From the NCBI GenBank assembly GCA_949317995.1, contig OX439052.1:42280599-42344598 (forward strand): a DNA stretch of 64,000 bases, read 5' to 3'. Shown here in pieces: positions 10,039 through 22,130 of this stretch (the first letter of the stretch is position 1; each line of letters starts with the position of its first letter). Both the position numbers and the translations under genes were made by a program. This DNA comes from Acholoe squamosa. Its lineage: Eukaryota; Annelida; Polychaeta; Phyllodocida; Polynoidae. The notes under the pieces were generated by a model. The model was not told the origin of the DNA, did not search any database, and saw only the letters and a program-made list of their open reading frames with translations.

Positions 10039-12785
10039 TTTTTTTAAGGTTTGAAAATTAATTTTATTGTAAGACACAATTTAACAAAAGTGGATAATGA
10101 CAATAAAGGTGATTCCTCATCCAATTCATCTGTTACAAATCCAGTTATTTTCACATTATGACATATATGAATGTACATGATGAAATGAGGTCAAACAGCT
10201 AAAGAATATATGTATTATATACACAAAAACAAGACTACCATAGGACTTAATGGCCACACAACAGTGACACAGCGGATAACAGGGTAAAGCGGGCTCGAAC
10301 ACATGCTTCATTACATATTACATTTAGTATAGAGTACGAGAGTAAGACAATACAAGATTTGAAGTATGTAGTTATTAAGTGACTCCCGCAAATAAGCAGT
10401 AAAGATTGTCAATGGGTGTAGTCGTTAAAACAGCTCCCACAAACAATAACATTGCAGCACACGATAACCATACGACAACCATTACTAGATTTCCAAGATT
10501 AGGCAACATACTCAGTGTCCAGTAAGAGTAGTCATTACAACAGCTCCTACTTTACACAAGGGGGTAGTCATTACAACAGCTCCCTCAGTAAAACATATCA
10601 ATCATCCATGTTAACAGGATTCTTACTGACTTTAGTCAGGTCAGTTATGCCAGATAATCTCTTCTTAAATATAATCTTATCTTTACTGTGCTGATACCAG
10701 CTCCCTAAATTATTCCATAAGGTTATACCACGATGCATAGGTGATTCATTGTAACCATGATTTTGAGCAGTGTATTCTTTAAACTTTACATTGTTATCCG
10801 ATCTTAAACCAGGCCGCCTTGGTTCATTCTCTAGATATTCAGGATTCTTTGCAAGTTTAAACATGTAACACAGTAGCATTACCTCCCTTCTCCTCTTTAA
10901 AGTTGGTATATCCGCTAATTTATACATCTCAGCCTCAGACAAGTTCCTACCCCTAAATACAATCTTCAGACCTCTCAGTTGAAGCCGATCCAATTTTTTA
11001 AGACAGTCCTCATTTGCACCATCAAATACAAAACTAGCATAATCAAATAATGACATAATAGTAGTTTTATAGACAGTAAGAGCCACATTTTCAGTCAAAT
11101 TGTGCCTCAGTTTACTAAATCTGAACAGTCTATGGCTTACTTTAGAATTAAGATCCTTCAATGCACTATTAAAGCTCAAGGTCTTATCTATTTTTAGGCC
11201 TAGGTAACAATAGTTCTCAATCACCTCTAATTCAGTAGTACCAATTTTAAGTGAGTGTACTTTCATCCTCTTTAACTTATGACTATTACCATACCAGACC
11301 ACTTTGGACTTACCAATATTTATTGTCAATCTTTTTGATATAAACCAGGACAGTATACTATCTAAAGCACTCTGCATTTTTCCTTGGGCCCTGTCAGCAC
11401 TGCAACCAGAAGTTAGTAAAACTAGATCATCAGCATACATATAAAAAATCACAATTTTGTAGCACAGTACCAATATCATTTACAAAAAGAATAAACAACA
11501 GGGGTCCTAACACTGACCCTTGTGGGACTCCAAAACGAACTGGCATTACTTGCGATGTATAATTTCCCATTTTTGTAAATTGACTTCTTCCCGTTAAATA
11601 GCTCATTAACCAATTGAGGTTACAATCATCCAGTCTCAATTCCCCCAGAGTTTCAATAAGATATAAATGATGCACAGAGTCAAATGCCTTTCTAAGGTCG
11701 ATATAACTGGCACAAAATGTCCTCTATCTCTATTTTCATATAATTTGTTTAAAAAGGCAAATATAGCGTCTCCTGTTCTTAAACCTTGTCTGTAACCATA
11801 TTGACGTACTGACATTGTACCAGCTCTATTAGTAACATCTATTATATGACCATGCATAATTTTTTCAGCAATCTTTCCTGGCACCGGGAGAAGAGAGATA
11901 GGCCTCCAGTTTTTGATTAGTTTGTTGTTTCCATCCTTTGGAATAGGACGTACCCTAGCAATTTTCCAGATATCAGGAAAGATCCCTGAGTCAAAGCTTA
12001 ACTGATACAGCCAAGTCATTGGTGTTAAAAGAAATTTTAAAGCCGCCTTTAAAATATCACATCTGATGCCCATTATACCGGATGTTTTATGAACATTTAT
12101 CTCGTCAATGTAGATTGAAACAAGCTCCTTTTCAACTCTAAGCTTAGGTACCAATGCATCCTCTGGTTCCTTGAAAACAACACGTTCAGGATAACCTTTT
12201 ACAGTCATATCATTAGATAGCTGCTTACCAATACTGGAAAAATATGTATTCATGTAATCCACAGACTATATCATTACCATCAATCAATTCGGGTGGTTCA
12301 ACATCAACTTCAGGTTTCAATATACCATTCACAATTCTCCAAAATTTCTTTGGATTATTTTTACAATCCTCCAAGGCTAGCTTGCACTGATCTGCTTTCG
12401 AGTACTTTATAGCCCTATTGATTCTACAATGTAGAGACCTAGCTACAATTAGATAGTGTTCATCTCTAGACTTTAGAAACAAATCAACATTATTTTCTCT
12501 TTCATGAATAAGGCTCATTATTTCAGGCGTCATCCACCTATGCCGCCTGTCAACATATTCTACTCTCACCCATGGACAGTAGGTATTTAGGAAGTCTTCA
12601 ATATGTGCTTGAATCATCCTCCAGCCTTCTTCAGGATCAGAGCAGGAATAAAACGAGTCCCAATCAAGTTCACATAACCAATCTTTAAAAAGATTCTCAT
12701 TGAAATCCTTGTACCTACGTATATACATTATTTTCTTTGTATATGTAACTTTCATTTTACATTTGACACTAAATACAGGCAGGTG
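10039..12785 (-). mobile_element. 5'-truncated, poly(A)-tailed non-LTR retrotransposon
   Basis: A minus-strand non-LTR element of about 2.75 kb. Its 3' end is an A-run (8 T on the + strand at 10,038-10,045). Its 5' end stops inside the endonuclease domain at the Asp-His of the SDH motif (DHLPVF). The 3' untranslated region (10,046-10,597) holds diverged copies of GTAGTCATTACAACAGCTCC. It lies between the two copies of a 123-bp direct repeat. At the 5' junction the bases GATC could belong to either the element or the target. The tail type (poly A) differs from that of the intact element at 45.6-51.0 kb, so it belongs to another family. Confidence 0.85.
10598..12785 (-). pseudogene. reverse transcriptase ORF2 remnant with three frameshifts
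   Basis: This is the ORF2 remnant of the truncated element. It begins at DHLPVF, the end of the apurinic-type endonuclease, followed by a linker and then the reverse transcriptase. Visible motifs in order: NWRPISLLPVPGKIAEKI; RQYGYRQGLRTGDA; DLRKAFDSVHH, reached only after a frame change; FGVPQGSVLGPLLF; YADDLVLL with both catalytic Asp; LTINIGKSKVVWYG; and NYCYLGLKID. A C-terminal region follows and ends at 10,598. Three frame changes, near 12,250, 11,660 and 11,450, break the reading, so no full protein can be made. Motif spelling fits the CR1/jockey-like group. Confidence 0.85.
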
Positions 12786-12908
12786 ATCGCACTGATACCT
12801 GATGAGTTGTTATTCCATGCAAACTACATATCGAGTGGGATAAAAGGCATTTTTAATGCGTCTCTTCCTCCCCTCTGCGCATATTTTCACATAAATTACC
12901 TTGCTCAT
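12786..12908 (+). repeat. right copy of the 123-bp direct repeat
   Basis: Partner of 9,916-10,038. It starts exactly where the retrotransposon's truncated 5' end stops. After it the sequence is unrelated to the element (CTTTCCCCTCCCTTACC). Confidence 0.8.
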
Positions 12909-13080
12909 CCTTTCCCCTCCCTTACCAGCTTCACATATATTACCTAGTCTGAAGGTCTTCTTGATTATTCAGTGTATGTGATAAATCTGTTAGACATGAA
13001 GACATGCCTTGCACTCATCAAGATAGGAGCCTGGTTACTGCCTTTGCCAGAGACCAATTTAATTAAGATTTGATAACATG

Positions 13081-13262
13081 CACTGTAATCACACAAATCC
13101 ATCATCATTTTCACAGAAATTCCTTGTATATTTTTGTACCACAGCACTGCCATCTGAGGTTTCTTCTAAAATCTAGACGGGTTCATTGCAAAACAATTAC
13201 AGTGGTTCTATTTTCAATTTTACGAAGATTCCTAGTAGTTTCAACAATTCCTTTTTACAGTG
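13081..13262. mobile_element. MITE, CACTG-ended family, copy 2
   Basis: About 182 bp from CACTGTAATCACAC to CTTTTTACAGTG, related to 312-515 and 17,833-17,978. The core ACAATTACAGTGGTTCTATT is conserved. Non-coding. Confidence 0.6.
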
Positions 13263-13470
13263 TAGATCGTGTGTACAAATACAAAGCTTTTCCTCTATGA
13301 AAAAGAAAAATATTGAACAATATTTTCCATGTCTGTCATTCGCTAATGTTGATATCATCCTAGAGATCCGGACTTGAAATGCCTCCAAAACCCTCTTTTA
13401 CTCATTTCAACAAGGAGCACCCCACTCCAGGAGAAACCACCCAATACGATCTTCTTTTTTTATCTCACAG

Positions 13471-13504
13471 TTCATCAATGCTGGCCCCGATGGAGTAGAC
13501 ATCA
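13471..13504 (+). CDS. possible 34-nt exon of gene B
   Basis: A strong acceptor (CTTCTTTTTTTATCTCACAG) precedes TTCATC, and GTAAGT begins at 13,505. The open reading is FINAGPDGVDI plus one base, which joins in phase to the exon at 16,007 (giving Asn). Using the alternative donor at 13,518-13,519 would add SKLYEG but would not fit the next exon's phase as well. The exon is short but has one of the best acceptors in the window. No domain can be assigned to so short a piece. Confidence 0.45.
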
Positions 13505-13906
13505 GTAAGTTGTATGAAGGTAATGGGACGATGAACTATGTTTATCGGGTCAGATCTCGAGAAACAATCAGTGAAACTCAAGCACTGGGGCACAGGGGGA
13601 CATGGGGGTCTTGGGTCTGAAATTAACAAACTCAGTATTTCTTAATAACATTATATTTTATTGATAGCCCTATATCTTGGCTTATTAAAAAGTTTCATTC
13701 AAGGATCCAACTCCTAACATGTCAGTTTTTATCACAGATGCCGTAAAACCTTCCAAAACATGAGGCGTGAGTGAACAGAAACAGTTGCAGCATGATTCTA
13801 ACTATTAAATATATAGGTCTAGCTGAACCAAATTTGGTGTATAAACTGGTACAATATATATCTTTATGTACACCAAAGAAACTAAAGTAAGGGTCAAGAA
13901 CTCCTA

Positions 13907-14600
13907 TGGTAGAGAAATATATCTTAAAATACACCAAATACTCTTTTTTGATAACTCAGATAGGTCTATTGTGGAATAGAAATGATGCAAACACCATACA
14001 AGATGATAGGTTGATATCATGGAACTTCAACCATCTAAAATCCTTAAAAAGCCTATGCAATTCACTCACGCTTCACACTTTATCAACCTTTACTAGAAGG
14101 GCCAAAGCTCAGCTATACATGATCATATACCAATGGGGTGTCATAAACAATGAAATAAGAGGTTATACTACCTGTCTAGAGTCCTTCATATACACATAAG
14201 GTCCATCTTGACTGACTACTAGTTAATATTTTGAAAAAGAAAAAATTCTACACTTGAAAAAGAAAGATTTCTACACTTCTTGCAATATATGCATGCCATG
14301 TGGTACAGAAATATATTTTAACATACACAAAAATATTCTTTTTCAATAACTCAAACATGTCTAAAGTGAAATGGAAATGATAGAAACACCATACAAGATG
14401 ATAGGTCAACCTCATAACACTTTAACTTTAACCTTCCAAAAACCCTACGCACTTCACTCACGCTTCATGTTTTATCATCCTTTATGAGAATGACCACAGC
14501 TCATCATATATCATATACCTATAAAAACACTTAGACATCACATAAAGAAGTTGTACTACCTATCTATAGTTATTTATACACACAAATGTCATAAGGCCCA
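13907..14600. repeat. two tandem units of about 300 bp, period about 395 bp
   Basis: The segment from 13,909 (AGAGAAATATATCTTAAAAT) recurs from about 14,303 (ACAGAAATATATTTTAACAT). Both contain ACACCATACAAGATGATAGG, TTCACTCACGCTTCA and an end like TATACACA. They are clearly diverged. Neither holds a gene; both lie in a gene B intron. Confidence 0.6.
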
Positions 14601-14906
14601 TTATTACTGACCGGTAAAAGACCGGGAAGCATGAGTAAATTCGGTGATGCGTGAGTGAATTCGGTGTGTATTGCACATAACCTTTATCTTCCTGGTTTGG
14701 GTAATTTTCTAAGTAAATCAAAAAGATTTCTATTAATGTTACCCCCATAGGGTAGCTCTTGATTGTATTTGTATATAATAAGAAGAATTGTGCTCTGTTG
14801 TAAAGGTCTGGATGGTCAATTTGAAAATAAATTATGCCTTCAGACCCCCTCAAACCACATGGAAATCTTAGCTATGACCCCTCACAAAGGAATAAAAATA
14901 TTATTG

Positions 14907-14909
<3 letters not shown>

Positions 14910-14968
<59 letters not shown>
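14910..14968. repeat. TA microsatellite
   Basis: An uninterrupted run of about 29 TA units, then ACACCAGG. Confidence 0.95.
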
Positions 14969-14972
<4 letters not shown>

Positions 14973-16006
14973 CAGGTCAACTCATTGTCAATCCTGACAT
15001 AATGTAGATACATACCCCTGAGTACTTAGAAATGTGACTGACATCACTTTATTCTAAACTGTGAATAAGCAGGATATGTTATCCTTTCTCCAATTAATTG
15101 GGTAACACATATACAATAGATGAAGCAGTCTTCCAGGTATGGATTTGTGTCTGTTTCTTCATTGAGATGGATTCCATTGATAAAGTAGGGATGTCATTAA
15201 TCATGACCCCACAACTAGATCTATGCAGACATTTGCTACTAGCCTCCCATATCATCGTTTTTTAGTGCTGGGTGTCAAATGGGCACCAGTCTTGTTTAGG
15301 CGCCAGGGGTATGGGGGTCATGAAATATACCTTTAGCAATGAAAACTAGACCTTGAATAAGCGCCTGTCTTGTACAAGGGCTGGGGATAATGGCCCCTCC
15401 AAATCTATAAGCGCCAGGCTGGTTTTCCAAGATGATGCAATATTTGTCAGGAAAAATTAATGATCGATCTGTCAGATTTGTAATATAAGGCAAAGCCTAC
15501 AGACAGAACTTGGTAACGTCTAGGCACTTTTCTTTGCTTCTCTGGCTTCTCTTTCTGTCACATAGACTGATATTGTTCCTGGCAGGAATGGGATGTGATG
15601 TATTATTAGTATTATCGGTAAAAGTTCTATTAGGAAAATAGACAAGTAGATGAGAAAGGGAAGAAGAGATCTAGTCATGCAGCTGAGAGTAACTATACTA
15701 TACTCCTCATAGCAATAGAGCAATAAGGCCTCATAGCCCTAAACAGTAACACTATACTGCAGTTGGCACCATGGGGTTAAAAGACTACAATAACTACATT
15801 ACACATTGTTGTCTTAGGTAATAAATGTTTTAATACTTAATGATGGAATATATGCATTTATCATTTTGTGAAATTGTAGCATACATTATCTCCTACCCAC
15901 AAGAGGAACAATGGGAAACAACATATGGACATGGACCAGTGAAACATACCAGTCTACTTATTAACAAAAATGAATAAAAACAAAATAATAATTTTCTTTT
16001 AAACAG

Positions 16007-16118
16007 ATAGTGAGCTGACCAGACTACAGCGTGTTGGGTACTGTTGGTGCAGCAATAATGGTTACCGCATACCTGTAGATGGGACACTCACCTGCACTGT
16101 ATGCTTCAACCCCATCTG
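16007..16118 (+). CDS. exon of gene B with thyroglobulin type-1-like cysteine cluster
   Basis: An acceptor (TTTTCTTTTAAACAG) precedes a 112-nt exon with a GTAATT donor. In the frame set by the previous exon it reads SELTRLQRVGYCWCSNNGYR, then IPVDGTLTCTVCFNPIW. The pattern GYCWC..NG..I...GT...C is the signature of the second half of a thyroglobulin type-1 domain (usual core CWCV, then G and GT). These domains occur in secreted and matrix proteins and often bind proteases. The first half, with its Cys pairs, is not visible in the upstream microexons, so the domain is partial or atypical. The exon ends with 2 nt that join the exon at 16,326 to make Trp. Recognition rests on the CWC cluster. Confidence 0.55.
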
Positions 16119-16149
16119 GTAATTAATACAGTGAACAATATAATTGTTC

Positions 16150-16300
16150 CTTGCCAAGAATGACATAGTGTCCCTGATCCAATCTTCAGAGAGAGAATAG
16201 ATCGGTATTTGCTCTTCCAGTTCGATGCTTGGTGTGATAGGAGATCTCAGATGGTGGATATGGTAATGTAACTCCTGTCAGTGAAGATGGATTGTCAAGG
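16150..16300. repeat. dispersed repeat U2, copy 2
   Basis: It matches 9,068-9,245 in AGAGATCTCAGATGGTG-type and GGTAATGTAACT strings and in the following GTGAAGATGGATTGT. It lies in the intron between two gene B exons. Confidence 0.5.
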
Positions 16301-16325
16301 ATTCACCTCGGTTTCCCTTTGACAG

Positions 16326-16389
16326 GTTGTCATATGAATCGTCGAAGAGATCAAATAGGCATAAGAAGGGCAACACCCCAGTACCATGA
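16326..16389 (+). CDS. possible terminal exon of gene B
   Basis: The acceptor TTTCCCTTTGACAG is followed by a base that completes the split Trp codon. The frame then reads LSYESSKRSNRHKKGNTPVP and stops at TGA (16,387-16,389). The tail is strongly basic. A second frame through the same DNA is open further (to about 16,486), but it does not fit the phase of the exon at 16,007. No good AATAAA is near; GAGTAAATAATG at 16,481 is the closest AT-rich candidate. Confidence 0.4.
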
Positions 16390-17374
16390 TTTGACTGATA
16401 TCACTTTCCTTATTCCTGTATTTGAAATGAATCAATACATGATGATTTTAGAATTTAAAAGAAGTATTATATCAAAATATGAGTAAATAATGTTATTTCT
16501 TTTCATTGAATTTCACTGAATGCTGTGTTTCAACGTCTTACACCCTAATATTACTGAAATAGAGGTGTTATAATACCCATAAAATGATGTCCTGGAATAC
16601 ATTGAAGTTCCCATGTTTGAATGGTTTTTATCATGACCAGCTGGTTATTTCATCAGAATTCTCCAACTTTGGTTCGATAATTTGAAGATAACAAGTGCTT
16701 GCATATACAACATTCCGACTCTAGGCATAGATAAATATCTTTGCTAAATGATAGCATAAGGAAAAGTGCAGAAATGTTAAAAACTTTCTGTAAAGGACTT
16801 ATTTCCTATAACTACCAATTTCGCCTTGTGATGACCATGATTTTACCTTGAGCAGACCAACCCTTACTGAGTTATTTATGCATTTCATTGAATAGATACC
16901 ATTTATGATATAGCATTACATCCATATCCAGATTTATATTTAGAACAGTTTCGGATACAAAACTTCCCTGGATGATGTTCTAATACACACATTTCAACCT
17001 TTACTGGAATCCTACTACTAGTAGTATGTAGAGTAAGTTTGTGATACTGAGAGCACAATTAAAACGAAGCTTTTTAAATGCAGGGTTAACATTATCAACT
17101 CTGTTTTGATGAGATTTACGATATCATTGGGCATGCCATTGTTCCAATTTTCATTTTATTTTAGTCACTCTAAATCATATATTGGTGCAGTATCTTTAAC
17201 AATGCTATTTTATTTCATATGTATTTAAGGAACTTGTTTAATCCTTAATTTGATGTATTAATCAAAAGGGCTTTATCAAAAGGGTGGATATTAAGTGGTC
17301 AGCTCTATGTGCAAAGTGGTCGTCTCAAGGTGAAATTGAACTAAATGGAATGTTTGTAGTAAGGATGATAAACT

Positions 17375-17378
<4 letters not shown>

Positions 17379-17425
<47 letters not shown>
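17379..17425. repeat. TA microsatellite
   Basis: An uninterrupted run of AT/TA of about 47 bp. Confidence 0.95.
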
Positions 17426-17428
<3 letters not shown>

Positions 17429-17832
17429 GGATTTTCCAAATATAACAGGTACAAAAGCCCAAACAACTATCTTTCATTCAGTGTATTTTGTAAACTTCCA
17501 GAGATATTAACAACTACAAACACCTGATTGAGAACCTGCACAGGAACGGTCGTCTTTAGGTTAATCTACCCTATAACTGAGCTTTATTTATGACGTGGAC
17601 CTGTTTTTTTTGGCCTGATATTTACTAATTCGGGCCTGCTCCAGTTAGGTCAAAACCAGCACTCTTAGAAATGCACTGAGAGCAATTCCAACAAATAAGG
17701 TGCAGCCCATGTACCCATGTAGAAGGTGCACCTTGAGTTGAAGGAAAATATATAATGCACAGCTTGCTATGCAGGAATGGACATTGAACATCAGCATCAA
17801 CAGATCGTGTTGTATAGCCGCTGTCCGTACAT

Positions 17833-17978
17833 GCTGTAAAGAAATGTTGTCAAAATAACGATGGATTCCTTTTGATTGTTGTAGAAACTACACTGCCTCC
17901 CCGCTAAATAATTACAGTGGTTCACTCTTCGGCTTTACAAGGATCTCTGGTAGATTCAACAGTTATTTTTTTGCAGTG
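17833..17978. mobile_element. MITE, CACTG-ended family, copy 3
   Basis: About 146 bp related to 312-515. It shares AATAACGATGGATTCC-type, CTAAATAATTACAGTGGTTC and GGTAGATTCAACAGTTATTT. The left end has decayed (GCTGTAAAGAAATG); the right end is TTTTTTTGCAGTG. Confidence 0.55.
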
Positions 17979-19596
17979 CACGATCCATAGCCTCAGTGGA
18001 TATGTATGCATGGTCACAGAAATGAGAGCAGCTAACCCTATTAACTTTTGGTAATTGGATCAAGGTGACCTGGATTTCTGTCTGGTAGCCTTGGTCATTG
18101 AACTGGATTTCTTTGATAATGTTGTAATGTCAACAATTATTGTGATCGCCCAACTACGCACACACTTGGTACTTGCCCATATGTCAGAGGAATGACCGAT
18201 CTCTCAGATGTGTAAGGCAATGCCTGCAGATTCCTGACTAAGGAATCGCAGAACTTGGTAATGTCTGGGATGACCTATGCAGAATGTCCTACTTTCTTTA
18301 CTTCTGTGGCTTCTCTATTTGTCACCTAGTCTGACATTATCAAAATTTTCTGACAGGACTGGTTTGTAATGTATGATTGGAGAAGACCTTGGTAAAGGTT
18401 TTCTGGTGGCATAATATAATAGCTAAAATCAGCAAAAGGGGAAAGGGGAAGAAAAGAAATAGACACATAGATCAGAACGAGACGATGACATCCACTGTGG
18501 CTCCCACAGGGTAGGGGCATACTCCTGCCTTGCCTGACACTCTACTCTAGAGTGTGTATAGCCCAGCTGTACCCTCTCTACTGCAACAGTGCCTGAGTCT
18601 CTTTAGAGACAGGCTCAGGGTCAACTGGAGTAACATAATAGAAGAGAAAAGGATATTGCCTGAGTATCTCTATGAAGAGGGTCAGGCAATGCTGGACCCT
18701 ACCTGAACAGGCTCCAACATTGCAGGAGGCTTTCTTACCCTACTACATCCTAGGTCTTACGAAGGCCTTACAAACAGGCAAAATTGTAATAATCATATAG
18801 CCCTGCATTTGTAGCATTTATTAAACTACTCAGCTGTAGGATGTATTAAGTCGAACTCATGAGTGGTTTGATAAACACTTTAAACAAATATAGAAATTAA
18901 GGGCACCCTATGACAAAAACCCATTGTTTCATACATACAAGGATTTCAGATGGTTGAATATTCCACTTCTTATGACAGTCTAAGTAATCCATGAATAGTT
19001 TGTATTCTTGGTTTCAGTTTCCTTATTGCTCCTTAATGGGATTTGAACTGGGTACCTCCTGATTGTGACTCCTTTGTGCTCCTATCTGTGATAGCAGGGC
19101 AGGTGTTGACAGTGGCACTATCAATATGATATTTAAACCATAGACCTACTAAAGTGAGATGTCATTGGTCATATGAGGCCCAATAGACTAATAGGAAACA
19201 CAAACTGGAGTGACCATAGTAAAGAAAAATGCCCATAGTAAGGACAAATGTCCACCATGTCCTCAGTTAGTATGGCACAGTCCTACTTATATGCCTATTG
19301 CAACCTGGCTCAATGGTTGTAGAGGTGGCACAGTGGTAGGATTCTTGCTTTGCATGTGAGGGGTCTCAGGTGCTGTGAAACATTTTTATATTTTTTTTCA
19401 GTTTAATAGAAAACATCTCATATATTGCAGTGCACTTTTCTAAGACCTAACTTTGTAACTAATTGAGATAGACACTTGCTTGAAAACTGACAGAATCTTC
19501 AACATCTGCCAAGTCAGAAAATAGCAAATAAATAAATTCTTTGCATAACAAAAACATTTCTGGTGGAAAAGATGCAGCTTTTCAAGAGCATCGATC

Positions 19597-19673
19597 CATG
19601 GGCTGGAATTGAACTCAGGATCTTCTGATATGAAGGTAAACATGTTACCACTACAGCATCTTGACTGTGCTGA
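19597..19673 (-). repeat. tRNA-derived SINE head (degenerate)
   Basis: The minus strand reads ATGCTGTAGTGGTAACATG as an A-box-like segment and GAGTTCAATTCCAGC as a B-box. Spacing is close to that of a tRNA. The stems do not pair well, so it is a SINE or tRNA relic rather than a working tRNA gene. A second, weaker tRNA-like stretch lies at 19,325-19,375 on the + strand (GTGGCACAGTGGTAGGATTC). Confidence 0.5.
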
Positions 19674-19940
19674 AAGATCTCCACTTGAAGTCTCATACTC
19701 TTAATATTTTAGTGACCCATTCCTATTATATTTCTATATAGATAAGATTACATTCTTAGATATCATGGCTACAAGGACTAGAGGATAAAAGAAAGGATAT
19801 TGAGTATGTGCAAGAATGGGTGAGAGGGAGGCTTAATAGGGAACAATTTTCTCATAAATCCATTATGAATACATATTCATTCGCACATTGTAGCAATAAG
19901 ATTGATTTACCAAAATAAGTAATCATTACAAAAATTCTCA

Positions 19941-20010
19941 ATGGGGCTTGTACATACCACCTTCAGATGCAAAGTTCAGTGCTGTATCAACTGAGCTAAC
20001 GAGGCATGTG
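19941..20010 (-). repeat. tRNA-like relic
   Basis: The minus strand has CGTTAGCTCAGTTGATACAG, a good A-box, followed by TTGCATCTGAAGGTG. The B-box is decayed (GTATGTACAAGCC). Probably a tRNA-derived SINE fragment. Confidence 0.45.
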
Positions 20011-20845
20011 GTGTGGTTGTTGCTAGGATATGATATAATCTCAGACATCAGTGTAGGGGCTAGACCCCTGCTTTGCTGTAGTATTCAGTTAGATTCAGAC
20101 TGAGTATGGCACCATGCCTTTTTCCCAATGTGTGGCATTGAAGCAGGCTCAGCATGAGTATGGCATGTCAGGGGATATCCTCTACCAGAGGCTCTCATGT
20201 TTGTTGATTTCAGAAGTGTTGATTTTAAATTTATCAAATGAATTAAAATAATTCAGTGTTTTTGCCCTCAATTTGCGAGGTCATCCAACAGAGTCTCAGT
20301 ATTGTTCAGCTTTATAGAGGTGTGACTTTGTACTGATTCCTCATTGTGTTACATGTCTGATCACTGTCACGTTTTGCGATTTTAGTCTAGTGTGGAAAAA
20401 GAGCCTTCATCTTACAGGTACAGGACTTTGCTATTTGAGGGTCAATGGCCACTGTTTGTAGTTATAGCAGGCATAATTCAGGCCTGAACTATCCTTTTAA
20501 TATAGTGGATATGGAATATCATATATTGGTATCAAAACCTTTTCATTTTCATTTGCAAATGCATGGTATAAACAGATGAAAAGGTTATCTGCAAAATCTA
20601 GACGTAGCAAATATAGAAGGAATTTTTAACAATGCATTGGTGTCACTCTTCTCATAGATGATAAACATATTAAGTAGAAACTATTCACTTGAAGAATTGC
20701 TTTTGGATTTGATAAATCAAGCATATGAGGAGCTACTGATTTGACCGTTTTCCTCTGTCTCCCTCTCAGTGTGTTGTCTGTGTTGTCTGTGCATGTCCCC
20801 CTATCTACATAAATGTAGCAAGTGTGAGTTCTAGACAATCATTAC

Positions 20846-20965
20846 ATGACAGAGCTTATTAGTCCCTGGCGTGCCACTTAGCCCTGTCCCTAATCCTTGC
20901 TCCTCTGTGCTTCCATAATAGTGTTATTGAGGGCACAGGTCAGTTCCCTTCATAATAATAACCTC
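20846..20965. repeat. dispersed repeat U3, copy 1
   Basis: It is shared with 26,515-26,650 (same strand) and 45,045-45,165 (inverted). Common strings: ACAGAGCT, CCCTAATCC, CTGTGCT.CCATAAT and CACAGGTCAGT. Non-coding. Confidence 0.5.
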
Positions 20966-21995
20966 ACCCTCCCAATTGCCCCAAACAACTATTCACATCT
21001 CTGTATTCATATCACACTGCTATGTTTTCCTACATAATGCTAATTAAAGACACCATATGGGTCAATATCCTTCGAATGCCCATTTCATGAAACGCCCGTG
21101 AGAAAGATCAAGTGTTTTTAAGTTAAAACTAGTCAGATTTCCAGAAAATACATTCATTTTACTTCAAAGAACACTTAATGGGATGATTCAGTTCACAGCG
21201 GTTCAGTTTTTACAGCCCAAATAACATGACCATTTCCTAGCGAAAAAAAACGCCCATCATTTTAATTCATTTCCCAAATCCCATCCCTGAAAACATACTT
21301 ATAACCTACTTTCTGTGGGTTTTATGGCTTCATTTTACAGGAAAGAGGTGTGTTTCTCATTTCCATAGCTTTCAACCTACCAGGAAGAGTTATAAGGGAG
21401 TAGCATCAAGCTGATATAGGGTCTTTCACCAACAAAAACTCAAGTTCTCATGTCACGTCAGGTATGCTTCCTGAAAGTTGTTCCTACTTTTTTATTGGGC
21501 AGTCTATGGAATAGCTGTTCAATGTGATGGAACTTCACCTAATTCCCTGTCATGGGGACCTACAACAAGTCAGGATAGTTACCTCAATCCCACTGGCACA
21601 CCCTCTCTAAATTGGGGTGATTTTTGTATTTAAATGACGGGCGTTTGTCTGTGGCCTCTCTATCCATTAAAATGTGGTACTCACATCTTCCTGGCCACAC
21701 CTCCCTCCATGATGCTCTCAGAGCCCCCAAATCCAACACATATACACCAAAGACATGTAGCATGATTATGAAACCCTTCTTTCTCTCCCCCATCTGAATT
21801 TTCACTGACATCCACTATACATAAAAATGAAAAAAAAAAGCAAAAAAGTAATTTCCCCCCCCTTCCTTTCATTGCTAATCCAGGCCATATCATGGTATGA
21901 CATATCATTCAAACACCTTCCAACAGCTAGCTGCATATGTTTCATGTACTCCTTACCTTAAAATAGACTGATATCTTTAAATCTCAGCCTCCACC

Positions 21996-22130
21996 TTAGC
22001 TGTGGCCCTCTTGGTCTTCGAATAACTTCAGGTTGTCTCGGTGGGTCTGAGACAACTCCTTCGGGGTCTTCTTCTCTTTCCCAAGCCGTGGCCTTCTGAC
22101 TGGCCGCCTTCCATCTCCCTGATCAGACAT
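21996..22130 (-). CDS. short coding-like exon inside the 3.0-kb transposon
   Basis: On the minus strand a good acceptor (TTTTGTTTTTCCCACAG) precedes an ATG whose 44-codon frame reads MSDQGDGRRPVRRPRLGKEK, then KTPKELSQTHRDNLKLFEDQ, then EGHS and a stop. It is Arg/Lys-rich at the start, GC-richer than the flanks and bounded by a GGTGGAGG that could be a weak donor. It may be a captured host exon or the remains of a transposase exon. No family is recognised. Confidence 0.3.
   Translation of the reverse strand: MSDQGDGRRPVRRPRLGKEKKTPKELSQTHRDNLKLFEDQEGHS

Larger units (their letters stand above)
16390..19320. other. long non-coding stretch
   Basis: Apart from a TA microsatellite (17,379-17,425) and a CACTG MITE (17,833-17,978), I see no gene here. 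A short run at 18,595-18,710 repeats CCTGAGT and CAGGCTC-like strings. Confidence 0.4.

Noticed and set aside
20389-20418. Possible 30-nt exon between TTTTAG and GTACAG
   Set aside because: The duplicated copy near 41,995 has lost the donor and the frame, so there is no sign of constraint.
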